From positions 21,503,501-21,567,500 of the forward strand of contig NC_084939.1 of assembly GCF_958298935.1 (NCBI RefSeq): DNA of 64,000 nucleotides, in the 5' to 3' direction. This document shows positions 22,504 through 33,425 of this stretch, piece after piece (positions within the stretch are counted from its first letter, which is position 1; every line of letters starts with the position of its first letter). The stretch is from Phragmites australis (lineage: Eukaryota; Streptophyta; Magnoliopsida; Poales; Poaceae). The notes beneath the pieces are model-generated. The model was not told where the DNA came from and ran no database searches. It saw only the letters and a list, made by a program, of their open reading frames with translations. A program made the translations under genes and the position numbers.

Positions 22504-23544
22504 ATGGGGTGCCTCAGGCCTAGCGGTCGCCGGGGGTGCCGCCTCCTCCTCGGCGGCGATATGGCTGCCTTCTGCGCCTCGCTCGTCGAGGGGCTGGAGC
22601 ACCTGGAGAGCACGATGGATACGGGCGGAGGCGGTGGCCAGGGATCGGTGTCCATGAGGTGGTGCACGGATGCCATGAGGCTGGTCAAGCGGATGCAGCG
22701 CGAGATGCTGGCCATCTTCAGGAAGGCTGGCGTGCCGGTGGCTGTCGTCTCTTCCGCCTGCGGCGGCGGTGAAGGCGCCGCCGGCGGGGGGGAGTGGTTC
22801 GAGCACTACATGCAGGAGACCGCGGCGCTACTGGACTTCTGCAACGCGTTCAAGGCCGCCGTGTCCCGGCTGCACCGCTACTGCATGGTCGTCGACTTCG
22901 CCGCGCAGGTGGGCCGCGCCGCCGAGGGCGACGCAGCGGGCGCCGTCTCGCTCGTCGCGGAGAGCGCCGCGCCGTGCGCCGGGTGGGCGCCGGAGCCGGG
23001 CCAGGCCGCCCAGGCGTCGTCGGCCGCCTTCCGCGACAAACTGACGAGCGTGAAGGCGGCGGTGGCCGAGGCGGAGCGGCTAGGGAGGACGATCAGCTCC
23101 GGCGCCGGCGGGGACGCCAGCGGCATGGTCGTCATCACGCTCGTCGCCAAGATCACAACGTCCATCCTGTCCATGTTCGTGCTCCAGGCGCTTGCCTCCC
23201 CCTCCCCCCTCGACGCCGGTGGCATCCGGCCAACTCTCGGCTGCGCCGCCGTCCCTGAGCTCGAGCCGTGGTGCGAGTCACTGTCACTGATCCACGCCCG
23301 GTTCCCCAGCCGGGCGACCGTCGCGGAGCACGAGCAGGTGGCCATGGCAGTCCAGGACCTGATCAATGGCAAGAAGGACGGTAGAGGACAGGGTGACCAG
23401 CCTGTGGAGCTGCTGAGAGCAAGGTCAGGTGAGCTCAGGGAAGGGGTGGACATGTTCGACTGTGTTCTTGATGAAGTGTTTGATGAGGTGATCAGGGGCA
23501 GGAATGAGATGCTGGGGATCCTCAGGGACAAGGCTCTGACATAA
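22504..23544 (+). CDS. BYPASS1/ROH1-like protein (DUF793-type), single exon
   Basis: A GC-rich uninterrupted frame of 346 aa. The N-terminal half carries AAFCASLVEGLEHLES, MRWCTDAMRLVKRMQREM and WFEHYMQETAALLDFCNAF-AVSRLHRY, a pattern shared with the plant BPS1 (BYPASS1)/ROH1 group, which is linked to root-to-shoot signalling and exocyst-related traffic. The middle holds a hydrophobic stretch (MVVITLVAKITTSILSMFVL) and the C-terminus a helical region ending ILRDKALT. I prefer the ATG at 22504 because it gives MGCLRPSG, an N-myristoylation/palmitoylation-type start. An in-frame ATG at 22450 would add 18 residues. Family membership is from motif similarity read by eye, so the name is tentative; the coding status is secure. 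Confidence 0.7.
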   Translation: MGCLRPSGRRGCRLLLGGDMAAFCASLVEGLEHLESTMDTGGGGGQGSVSMRWCTDAMRLVKRMQREMLAIFRKAGVPVAVVSSACGGGEGAAGGGEWFEHYMQETAALLDFCNAFKAAVSRLHRYCMVVDFAAQVGRAAEGDAAGAVSLVAESAAPCAGWAPEPGQAAQASSAAFRDKLTSVKAAVAEAERLGRTISSGAGGDASGMVVITLVAKITTSILSMFVLQALASPSPLDAGGIRPTLGCAAVPELEPWCESLSLIHARFPSRATVAEHEQVAMAVQDLINGKKDGRGQGDQPVELLRARSGELREGVDMFDCVLDEVFDEVIRGRNEMLGILRDKALT

Positions 23545-23981
23545 CAAATAATGGGGTGAGTTTTTAGCTAAGCCTCTGGAATTTATTAATTATTGATTAA
23601 CCTTCTGCAGCTTGGAGGTTTTCAGTGTGTTTGATGGATCCTGATTTGTTGGTCAGTTGCATTTGTTTTGCAAAAGGGTGTAGATATGTGAAGAGTGTTG
23701 TCATGTGTATGTAGATGTGAAGGTGATTCTATTTACATTTTCTTTTGGTTTGTAACTTGTATTGACAGTGTGTGACAAGAGAAAATTCTTTGTATGGACC
23801 ATCAAGTAATTGTGAAATCCCTCCTGATGTCGGGTCGACAAGGTGGGTCCGGATCTCCATATCAGTGAGTCAATCAATAGTATTGAGGGATGCTATGGGA
23901 GTGATTGGCTATCTGTATCTAGTTATTCCGACTTAGCGGATACTTATAATTTCAAAGAAGCATATTTAGTTATCTATATGT
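23545..23981. other. 3' flank of the BYPASS1-like gene
   Basis: Probable 3' UTR followed by unique intergenic sequence up to the CACTA insertion. No gene is seen. Confidence 0.4.
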
Positions 23982-24289
23982 ATTCACTACCGGAGACGGC
24001 GTCTTTGCCGAGTGTCCCATGCTTTGCCGAGTGCTTTTTATCGGACACTCGGCAAAGAGGGTCTTTGCCGAGTTCCAGAGGTAAAGCACTCGGCAAACAT
24101 CTGGCACTCGGCAAAGACCCTCTTTGCCGAGTGCCAGAAATAGGACACTCGGCAAAGGAGTATCTTTGCCGAGTTCCAGAGGTAAAGCACTCGGCAAATA
24201 TTTGGCACTCGGCAAAGAACCTCTTTGCCGAGTGCCAGAAATAGGACACTCGGCAAAGGAGTATCTTTGCCGAGTGTCAGAGAGCTAGC

Positions 24290-25238
24290 ACTCGGTAAAC
24301 CCTAATTTTTTCCCCCCTTTTGGCCTCCAAATTTTTTCTACAGCCCTCATACAGTACCTGGTACTCCATGTTCCAATGTGGCATATTTCTCGGACTTTTT
24401 CTATATTTCTTTAATTCATTTCAATTAATTGAATTTTCTTGGATAATTCAAATTATAACTGCTAGTCATTCGAATAATGGAAAAAAATGAATGGAAAAAA
24501 GATATTCATGTTATTTAGTATATTGTGAGACCGTATCCAGGAACAGACCACCAATTTCGAATATCAAGGTCACGAAACATGACCACGAACTTGCGATCGA
24601 GTTGTTTTTAAATTGTATAAAAAGCAAACAAAGTCCGAAAATCTTGAAACTTGTCAAGATATCATGATTTCATATGTGGAGGCTGTCATAAAAATTTGAG
24701 AAGGTTTTAAGCAAGTTATCACGTACGATGCTTGCAAACCGAAGAATCTCAGCAAGGTTGTAAGCAACTTCTTCGGAGATTCTTCGGTTTGCAAGCATCG
24801 TACGTGATAACTTGCTTAAAACCTTCTCAAATTTTTATGACAGCCTCCACATATGATATCATGATATCTTGACAAGTTTCAAGATTTTTGGACTTTGTTT
24901 GCTTTTTATACAATTTTAAAACAACTCGATCGCAAGTTCGTGGTCATGTTTCGTGACCTTGATATTCGAAATTGGTGGTCTGTTCCTGGATACGGTCTCA
25001 CAATATACTAAATAACATGAATATCTTTTTTCCATTCATTTTTTTCCATTATTCGAATGACTAGCAGTTATAATTTGAATTATCCAAGAAAATTCAATTA
25101 ATTGAAATGAATTAAAGAAATATAGAAAAAGTCCGAGAAATATGCCACATTGGAACATGGAGTACCAGGTACTGTATGAGGGCTGTAGAAAAAATTTGGA
25201 GGCCAAAAGGGGGGAAAAATTAGGGTTTGCCGAGTGTT
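24290..25238. repeat. Large near-perfect inverted repeat (hairpin) in the CACTA left end
   Basis: Arms about 24290-24750 and 24776-25238 are reverse complements with only scattered mismatches. They are separated by a spacer of about 25 bases. The junction reads GCTTGCAAACCGAAGAATCTC on one side and its complement on the other. The outer ends are CACTCGGTAAACCCTAATTTT and AAAATTAGGGTTTGCCGAGTG. A transcript through it would fold into a ~460-bp duplex. No coding frame lies inside. Confidence 0.9.
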
Positions 25239-25494
25239 AAAAAATTACACTCGGCAAAGACCCTCTTTGCCGAGTGCCAGAAGTCTGGCACTCGGCAAAT
25301 ACCATATTTGCCGAGTGCCAGAAGTCTGGCACTCGGCAAAGCCCATGAATTTTTTTTAAAAAATCCCGGTTTTCTTTGCCGAGTGCCAGATCGGGGGCAC
25401 TCGGCAAAGAATTTGCACCTGTTTTTTAAAAAAACCCCTCTTTGCCGAGTGCCAGATCGGGGGCACTCGGCAAAGCAGGGATTTAAGTAACCGG

Positions 25495-26055
25495 CCCAGC
25501 CGGCCCGCACGCACGCACGCACGCACGCGCACCCGCCGCCGCCGCCGCCCGCGCCCGCTCCCGCGCCCGCCGCTGCCGGCCCCTGCCGCCGCGCCCGCCA
25601 GCGCGCCCGCCGCCGCCGGCCCCTAACGCCGCGCCCGCCAGCGCGCCAGCGCCGCCCGCGCCCGCCGCCGCCGGCCCCTGCGCCGCCGCCGCTGGCCCCC
25701 GCGCCGCCGGCCCCCGCGCCGCCCGCGCCCGCCGCCGCCGGCCCCCGCGCCGCCCGCCGCCGCCGGCCCCTGCGCCCGCGCCAGCGCTGCCGCGCTTGCC
25801 GCCGCGCGCCGCCGGAGGAGGAGGAGAAAGACAGGAGGAGGAGGAGAGGAGGAAGAAGGAGGAAGGGAAGGAGAGGAGGAAGAAGGAGGAAGAAGAAGGA
25901 GGAAAGAGAGGAGGAGGAGGAGAGGAGGAAGAAGGAGGAAGGGAAGGAGAGGAGGAAGAAGGAGGGAGAGAAGGAGGAGGAGGAAGAAGGAGGAAGAGAA
26001 GAAGGAGGAGGAAGAAGGAGGAAGGAGGAAGAAGAAGGAGGAGGAGGAGGCGCTC
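25495..26055. repeat. GC-rich triplet tract followed by a purine-only tract
   Basis: Positions about 25500-25810 are almost entirely G and C (GCCGCC, CGCGCC units, preceded by an (ACGC)n run). At about 25812 this switches to about 240 bases of GGA/AGA purine repeats, with almost no pyrimidine on the + strand. Long open frames here on either strand encode only Arg/Gly/Ala or Ser/Leu/Pro runs and are composition artefacts. Confidence 0.85.
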
Positions 26056-26542
26056 CGGTCGTCGTTGTCACGTTCCCGACGTTTCCGTATCACTAGGTAT
26101 GCCATACCGTCATCGTCGTAGTATTACTAATGGTTGCGGTAGTAGTAGTGGTAAAGTAGTTGTGGTGGTAGTCAAAGTAGTCGTAGGAGTGATTGTGATA
26201 TTGTTATATGTATGCGGTTGGATATAATCTTGTGGATGTCGGCCATCGTGCCGTTCATATATATGTGCATGTCGGCTATCGTGCCGTTGGTTTTGTTGCA
26301 GGTTTTGGAAACCTCACCGTGCAGGGGAGGTGCTGCCGAAATTTTGTATTAACAGTTTTATATTTCTTTTTTGGCAGAGAAGAGCCAGTCGGAGCGGCGC
26401 CGGAGTACCTCGGCGACCCCGATCGCCTTCCTTGGCGCTGCGAGACTGCCTGCACCACGTCGCCTGACTCCACCGCCCCCTAGGTATAACCCCTCTTTCC
26501 GTATCATGTTGTAGATCACGTAACCCAGTTAGGCGTCTCCCG

Positions 26543-26607
26543 TTCGAAAGAGATACGGTTAGAAATATGCAGATATTTGCATATCTAAAACCGTATCTGT
26601 TTCGAAT
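26543..26607. repeat. Short palindromic hairpin upstream of TNP2
   Basis: TTCGAAAGAGATACGGTT pairs with AACCGTATCTGTTTCGAA across an AT-rich core with ATATGCA/TGCATAT. The stem is nearly 30 bp with a minimal loop. Confidence 0.75.
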
Positions 26608-26632
26608 TGTCCACGTTTTTTGGACAGCACGC

Positions 26633-26823
26633 GGATGCGTAGGTGGGGTTAGTTTTCATGATCTGCTCCGATCGGAGACAGAGTTTCGGCATCATCTCCC
26701 TGTTGTTCTCCGGATACACACTCTCCCTAGCAGGACGTGTATTTGGAGAACAGCGGGGAGGTGCTGCCGAAATTCTGTCTCGAATAGGAGTAGAGAATGG
26801 AAACTAACCTCATCTACGGATCC
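26633..26823. repeat. Imperfect fold-back resembling a MIRNA precursor, upstream of TNP2
   Basis: The left arm 26633-26719 pairs with the right arm 26736-26823 across a ~16-nt loop. Matching blocks include GTTAGTTTTCAT with ATGGAAACTAAC, GAGACAGA with TCTGTCTC, TTTCGGCA with TGCCGAAA, and TGTTCTCC with GGAGAACA. It lies 99 bases before the transposase start. Part of its right arm (GGGGAGGTGCTGCCGAAATT) also occurs at about 26325. Whether it makes small RNAs is unknown. Confidence 0.65.
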
Positions 26824-26921
26824 TCGTGTGGGATTAGGACCTAACCTCACCTATAAGATAGTAGGAACGTCGTGTAGATGCAATTGATGTTTATATTACT
26901 CGCCGCTATATATGTTAGAGG

Positions 26922-29900
26922 ATGGAGGACCGTGAGTGGATGTACACGGGCCGCGCAAGTCAGGGTCAGGTCACCAATGAATGGATCGACAAGACCGATG
27001 CTTTCTTGGAACGGGCATTTGGCGTGGCTGCTAAAGGAGCGAGTAAAATTTGCTGTCCCTGCAGCAAATGTGCAAACAGGAAAAGACAAACGAAGAAGGT
27101 AATGGGGGAACATCTTTGGAAGAATGGATTTACGGCAGACTATACCCGGTGGGTCTACCATGGTGAAGCCGATCGTACGAGAGCGGAGGTGGTGAGGCCA
27201 CGCGTCGAGGATTATGATGCTGAGGCCGGGGTAGCAAACATGTTAAATGACTATCACGAGGCACAGTTCGCTGAAGGACGTACGGAGGAGGAGCCAGAGG
27301 CAACCGCAAAGGCGTTTTATGACATGTTTGCCGCGGCACAGAAACCCCTTCACGGCCAGACAAAGGTTTCTCAACTGGATGCCATTGGACGCATAATGGC
27401 GTTGAAGTCCCAGTATAGCCTGAGTCGAGACGCCTTCGATGGTATGTTGACAGTTATTGGCAGCCTGCTTCCGGAGGGTCACCTTCTGCCAAAGAGCATG
27501 CACGAGTCACAGAAACTCCTTCGTGCACTTAAGATGCCGTATGAGCAGATACATGCTTGCCCGAAGGGGTGCGTCCTATTTAGGAAAGAATACGTGGAAG
27601 CAAAGTACTGTCCAAAGTGTAAATCATCTAGGTTCCTGGAGGTAGATTCTGGTGATGGCCAGAAGAGGCAGCTTGACATTCCCGTGACAATCCTACGGCA
27701 CCTTCCGTTCATACCGAGGATCCAACGGCTATACATGACCGAGGAATCCGCGAAACAGATGACATGGCACAAAAATGGCAAACGATACAATCCTGACAGG
27801 ATGGTACATGCATCCGATGGTGAAGCATGGACCCACTTCGATGGCATTCATCATGAGAAAGCTAAAGAGGCTCGTAATGTACGTGTTGCGCTGGCAACAG
27901 ATGGGTTCAATCCTTATGGAATGATGGCTGCCCCATACACATGTTGGCCCGTGTTCGTTATCCCCCTCAATCTCCCCCCCGGCATATGCTTTCAACGACA
28001 GAACGTATTCTTGTCGTTGATAATTCCTGGACACCCGGGGAATAATATGGGTGTGTTCATGGAGCCTGTGATTGATGAATTGGTCCGTGCTTGGGAGGAA
28101 GGGGTATGGACATACGACCGAGCTACAAAGAAAAACTTCAAAATGCATGTTTGGTACCACTACTCCCTGCATGACTTCCTGGCGTATGGGATATTCTGCG
28201 CCTGGTGTGTTCACGGGAAGTTCCCATGCCCAGTATGCAAGGAAGGTCTGAGGTTCATTTGGTTGCAGAAGGGTGGCAAGTATTCATCGTTCGACAAACA
28301 TCGGCAATTCCTCCCTCTTGACCATGCATTCAGACGAGACATCAAGAACTTTACGAAAGGTGTCGTAGTGACAGACCCTGCACCACCGATAATGACTGGT
28401 GCCACGGTTCGTGAACAGATAGATGGTCTCGTGGTCAATCCAGAAGGTGGTTTTGTGGGATATGGTGAGCAACATATGTGGACTCATAAGTCGGGCTTGA
28501 CTCGGCTCCCCTATTTTGATGACCTTCTCCTTCCACACAACATTGATGTAATGCACACTGAAAAGAATGTTGCCGAGGCACTTTGGGCAACAATCATGGA
28601 CATTCCTGACAAGTCAAAGGACAACGTTAAGGCTAGAGTGGATCTGGCAACGATATGCGATAGACCAAACCAACATATGAAGCCTCCTAGTCGCGGCAAG
28701 ACATGGAGAAGGCCTAAGGCCGATTTTGTCTTGAGCAAGCCTCAAAGGAGGGAAGTACTAGAATGGATCCAGACGTTAATGTTCCCTGATGGGTATGCAG
28801 CTAATCTGAGGAGGGGAGTGAACTTATCTACTATGCGAGTCTTAGGGATGAAGAGTCATGACTACCACATATGGATTGAGCGGCTTCTTCCGGCGATGGT
28901 TCGGGGCTATGTCCCTGAGCATGTCTGGCTAGTGCTAGCAGAGTTGAGCTATTTCTTTCGCCAGCTTTGTGCCAAGGAGTTATCTCGGACCGTGATTGCT
29001 GACTTGGAAAAAATGGCACCTGTGTTGCTCTGTAAGTTGGAGAAGATCTTTCCACCCGGCTTCTTCAATCCGATGCAGCATTTGATTTTGCACCTCCCGT
29101 ACGAGGCACGAATGGGGGGGCCCGTGCAGGGCCGTTGGTGCTATCCAATCGAGAGATGTCTAAAGGTTCTTCGAAAGAAATGTAGAAATAAATGCAAAAT
29201 CGAGGCTTCCATTGCAGAGGCATACATTCTGGAGGAGGTGGCGAACTTCACAACAACATACTATGGTGACAACCTCCCTAGCGTGCATAATCCACCCCCT
29301 CGTTACAATGCTGGCGAAAATGAATCGAACCTCAGCCTTTTCCGAGGGCAACTCGGAAGCGCAAGTGCATCAACCCCCAAGACCTTGAATCATGAAGAGT
29401 GGCGCCATATCATGCTATACGTGTTGACCAACCTTGACGAAGTGGCGCCGTACATGCAGTAAGTTCTCAACGAACTTGTTAAATACGTCGTCACTATTCT
29501 GCATCTAACCCCCTTGTTTCTCGTTGGTCCAGGGAATTTCTTCATGAATTCTGGCGTAAATCAAGGGATCCTACCCCGCAGCAGGTAGATACCCTTCTTA
29601 GACAGGGTGCGGGTAATGGAATGCCCGATTTCATTTCTTGGTTCAAACGGAAGGTACCGTCCAATTTAGCTCGTACTTAGTTTGACATTCCTAGTTACTC
29701 GTACGTGCGAATAATATAACAATGTATCCTGCTTGAGCTTGTAGGGCCAGAGGGATGCGTCTATGTGTGCCGAGTTGAGACAGGTTGCTGATGGCTTTGC
29801 CTATAGGGTCAGGTCATTTTCTAGTTATGACGTGAATGGATATCGCTTTCGCACAACAAGCTACGAGCAGAGTCGGCCCAATCGAAGAACCACAAGTTCC

Positions 29901-30539
29901 GGAGTTTTTACGCGCGGCGTTGATGAGGTCGAGTATTATGGAAGAATTGAAGAAATATACGAACTCAAGTTTCATGGTTCCGAACCTTTTAATCCCGTCA
30001 TATTAAAATGCCATTGGTTTGATCCTGAAGTAACGAGACGGACATATTGTAATCTTGGCTTAGTCGAAATTCGACAGGATTCCGTCTTACCAGGAGACGA
30101 TGTCTATATTGTGGCCCAACAGGCCACGCAAGTTTATTATCTCCCCTATGCGTGTCAAACCAGAAGGCATCTTAAGGGTTGGGATATTGTGCACAGGGTA
30201 TCGCCACACGGTAAAGTGCCTGTCCCAAACGATGAAGATTACAACTTAGACCCAAACACATATGACGGAGAGTTCTTTCAAGAAGAGGGACTAGAAGGGA
30301 GGTTTGAGATAGACTTAACCGAAGCGATCGGAATGGAAGTAGACAATGAAACGGTTATTGAAGAGGACGTTGGAGATGAGGTGCAAAATGTGAAGGACTT
30401 ACAAATGCTTGAGCGATTACATTTGGACAATGACAATGGCAACATTGCTCATTCGGATAGTGTTGATTATTTCGACATGATTGATAGTGATGATGAGACT
30501 TATGATCCAGCTAATCCCGATCATGAAGAATATTTCTAA
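26922..30539 (+). CDS. CACTA transposase, TNP2 type (Transposase_21)
   Basis: Encodes the catalytic protein expected to cut CACTA element ends. Three exons join in frame: 26922-29458, 29533-29653 and 29745-30539, giving 1150 aa. The N-terminal Transpos_assoc domain covers about 3-75 (EDREWMYTGR, CCPCSKC). The Transposase_21/tnp2 core covers about 300-560 (ATDGFNPYGM, PYTCWPVFV, GHPGNNMGVFMEPVIDEL, HNIDVMHTEKNV). DUF4218 covers about 675-785 (FPPGFFNPMQHLILHLPYEA). DUF4216 is in exon 3 (YYGRIEEIYELKF to LPYACQT-like). The tail is very acidic. Exon 1 would end in TAA if unspliced; the CA/GTAAGT donor and CAG/GGAATTTC acceptor restore the conserved frame. No disabling change is seen. The start gives the family N-terminus MEDREWMY. 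Confidence 0.93.
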
Positions 30540-30660
30540 TACATGTAATACTATGTTATTTTGTAATTACGTTTTGTTTATTTTACATCTCTTTCTAAGG
30601 ACTTCTTGTTTATATGTGCTTATTGGTTTACTCTTCTTAATTGCAGGTGATTGAACAAAG

Positions 30661-32783
30661 ATGGTGGGCGGTGGGATGAGGAAGCTAACGTCCTTGTACC
30701 GAAGGACAATGACCGCTGCATCGGGGGAGAGTAGGAGGACGAGCAGCCGCAGGAAGGAGACGTCGCCTGCCGCCCCGTCGCGTGAGGAGGAGGAGGAGCA
30801 GGTGCCCCAGGAGGAGTCCGAGGAGGCACAGGAGGAGGACGAGGAGGCGCAGGAGGACGAGGAGGAGGAGGCGACAGCAGGGGGTTCCGCTTCCTCTAGT
30901 TCGTCGAGCGTCTACTTGCGAGGTCCCGCAAGCCTCCCTCAGCGACCGATACCTCGTGAGAGACGCCCGCTGATTCGACCCGAGGGGGAAAAGTAAGTAA
31001 CTTTATATGTTATCACTACTTTATATGATATGTTGAAAATCAAAATAGAAATTAATAATTTTTCTTAATCACTTGGGCAGGAACTGGACGATTGTGGTGA
31101 GTGGAGGTGCTCACACACGCCAAGTCAATGGCATCCTCGGTCTTCTGTGCAAGGAGCACTTCCCTGGCCTGGTTGAGTACGCCGGAGTGACGGGGCCGGC
31201 CTACTCGTTTGACCACTACGCCGCCGCCCCCGATGCTGCAGATCGGGCCCGCAGGGTATTCAACAACAAGGCGGAGCGGGTGAAGCAAGAGCTGTGGGTA
31301 AGTCTTCCCCGCACTACATTGCTCAATACATCGTATTTATTGGACATTCTTGAAATAATGAATGGATACATCGTGTTTGTATGCAGGATTTCTTTAGATG
31401 CCAGGACGGACATGAGGCTAGGGCGGATGCGGTGGCTACCAAATGCTGCAAAAAACTCGTCGTGGACATGCATTACGAGGCGCGCATCCAGGCCGTCGTA
31501 ACTTACCACGGGACCGTCGTTGGAACGAAGGTCACCAAAAGGGACGCAAGAACCATGACGCTGACCCGGGACCAGTACCTGCAGGTAAATACAGAACATT
31601 AATACTGATTCCTCTTGAGATTAAGAAGGCTTAATTTCATCTTCTGATATGTCATGTACTTAATGGCATGTAGATGATTCCTTATTGGTGCGCCGCGCAT
31701 CCCCAGTGCTGGGAACAGATGGTGGACAAGTGGTGCTCACGCGAGTGGGAGGAGACGCACAACTTGTGCCGGGAGCGGCGTTTGATGATGCCAGGTGTCG
31801 CACACCATCAAGGCAGCCGCAATCTCAGCGGATACGCACAAACATGGGTACGCGAATTCATTTATTTATTCTAACGCTCAATTCTGCATGATTTCTAATC
31901 ATCTTGCTATTTTTCTCGCAGTCGGCATCACATGGTGGCCAGCCTTGCTCCATCTTCAAGGCATTTGCTATGGCCCATAAGGGCAAGGCGACTTCCGACG
32001 TCGACTACAACCCGGAGGACGGGCCCGAGGCGTACAGCAATGCGACCGTCCACAACCGTCTTAGTGAGTACACATCGATGGCAAGGGAGGTCCATGGGCC
32101 AGAGTACGATCCGAGCACCGAGGACCTTGATGGAGAAGTCGTCATGAGGGCGGGAGGAGGAAAGAAGCATGGGCGATACTGGATTGGCGACGGCGCAATC
32201 GACTCGGCCGCTACTCCCAGTCTCTCCCAGATTCGAGCAAGCAACACGAGCACGAGCCCGGCCATACGACCTCGGAAGGACACTTCACAGCACCGGGTGG
32301 AGGCACTCGAGGTTATTCCTAGTTTATTCATCGTTCATTGGTTTTTTCATACCTTTCCTTTGCATTATTGTAACATTAGGGTGAATATATTGTAGGCCCA
32401 GCTGGAACAAGAGAGGAGGATACGGGAGCAAATGCAAGCGACGATGGAGAGGGTGGAGGCCGAGCGGGAGGCCGAGCAGCGGAGGATGGTGGAGATTCTT
32501 CAGTACATGCAAAGTATTGGCGCTGCTACGGGTGTAGCTCCGCCACCTTCGCTATTCGCTCCACCTCCACATCCTCCCTATTCTACTCCTGTGAGTATAA
32601 ATGTTTTAGTTTGTATGTTCATGCTTACGGTCAAATCTAGTGGAGTATGAAAGTTTTATTCATGTATGTTATATATTTATCTTGTCTCACACATGCAATC
32701 TCTTCTCCTTTGTGCAGAATCAATCGGCGGCATCGAACGATCCTAATGCTTCAGCGAATCCTTCACCAAATCAGTTTCGTTGA
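30661..32783 (+). CDS. CACTA accessory protein, Transposase_24 (Ptta/En/Spm) type
   Basis: Second gene of the CACTA element, probably the TNPA-like DNA-binding or regulatory partner that recognises the subterminal repeats. Seven exons join in frame: 30661-30992, 31081-31297, 31387-31584, 31674-31847, 31922-32311, 32396-32590 and 32718-32783, giving 523 aa. The N-terminus is basic then strongly acidic (Glu/Asp/Gln run, about residues 35-80). The Transposase_24-like region covers about 112-360 (GILGLLCKEHFPG, VFNNKAERVKQELWD, MIPYWCAAHPQCWEQMVDKW, HHQGSRNLSGYAQTW, SIFKAFAMAHKGK). A coiled coil follows at about 437-475 (EQERRIREQMQATMERVEAE) and a Pro-rich tail ending PSPNQFR. All introns have GT-AG borders. 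It lies 121 bases after the transposase gene on the same strand. Confidence 0.85.
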
Positions 32784-33425
32784 CCATCTTGCTTATGATA
32801 CTTGTGGTTGTTAATGGTACATCTATTTGCAATTATGGTTGTAGATGATGGACCTCTTGGATTAATTATAAACTTATTTGTGATATATTATGAGACATGT
32901 GACGTTTGTGATATATATGTGGTGTTGGTGACATAAATGTGCTGTTGATGATATATATGTGATGTTGGTGATGTTTGTTATATATATCTTCTGTTTGTTT
33001 GGATGGAATGTAAAAAACAAAAAAAAGAAGGCTGTTATCAGTCACTTTGCCGAGTGCAATGGCCATTGCACTCGGCAAAGTGACAATTCTTTGCCGAGTG
33101 CAATGGCTTCGGACACTCGGCAAAGTGACAATTCTTTGCCGAGTGCCACGGTCCAGACACTCGGCAAACAAAACGTACTTTGCCGAGTGCCGCTTTCACT
33201 GGCACTCGGCAAAGAGGAGACCTTTGCCGAGTGTCAGATTAGCGCTCGGCAAATCCTTTGCCGAGTGCCCGATAAAGTGCACTCGGCAAAGAGGTCTTTG
33301 CCGACAAACTGTTTACCGAGCGCCCTTTGCCGAGTGTAGCACTCGGCAAAGGATTTGCCGAGTGTATATCGTACTTTGCCGAGTGCCTGAGGCACTCGGC
33401 AAAGGGGCTGTTTCCGGTAGTGATT

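Larger units (their letters stand above)
23985..33422 (+). mobile_element. Complete CACTA (En/Spm-type) transposon
   Basis: 9438 bp. The left end CACTACCGGAGACGG and the right end (complement CACTACCGGAAACAG) form the terminal inverted repeats, flanked by a perfect 3-bp duplication ATT (23982-23984 and 33423-33425). Both ends carry dense copies of CTTTGCCGAGTGCC in both orientations (23995-24290, 25225-25480, 33045-33415), the usual transposase-binding subterminal repeats. The interior encodes, both on the + strand, a TNP2-type transposase and a Transposase_24-type protein. Neither contains a stop or frameshift once introns are removed, so the element may be autonomous or very recently active. 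Confidence 0.95.

Noticed and set aside
22384..23531. Long frames on both strands inside the BYPASS1-like gene
   Set aside because: GC-rich third-position shadows of the real 346-aa frame.
23995..24290. Regularly repeated CTTTGCCGAGTGCC blocks, superficially CRISPR-like
   Set aside because: They occur in both orientations at transposon ends with similar spacers; they are CACTA subterminal repeats in a plant genome.
25220..26227. Long - strand frames of 283 and 160 aa and a + strand frame of 143 aa
   Set aside because: Composed only of Ser/Leu/Pro, Arg/Gly/Ala or Glu/Lys runs from low-complexity DNA; composition artefacts.
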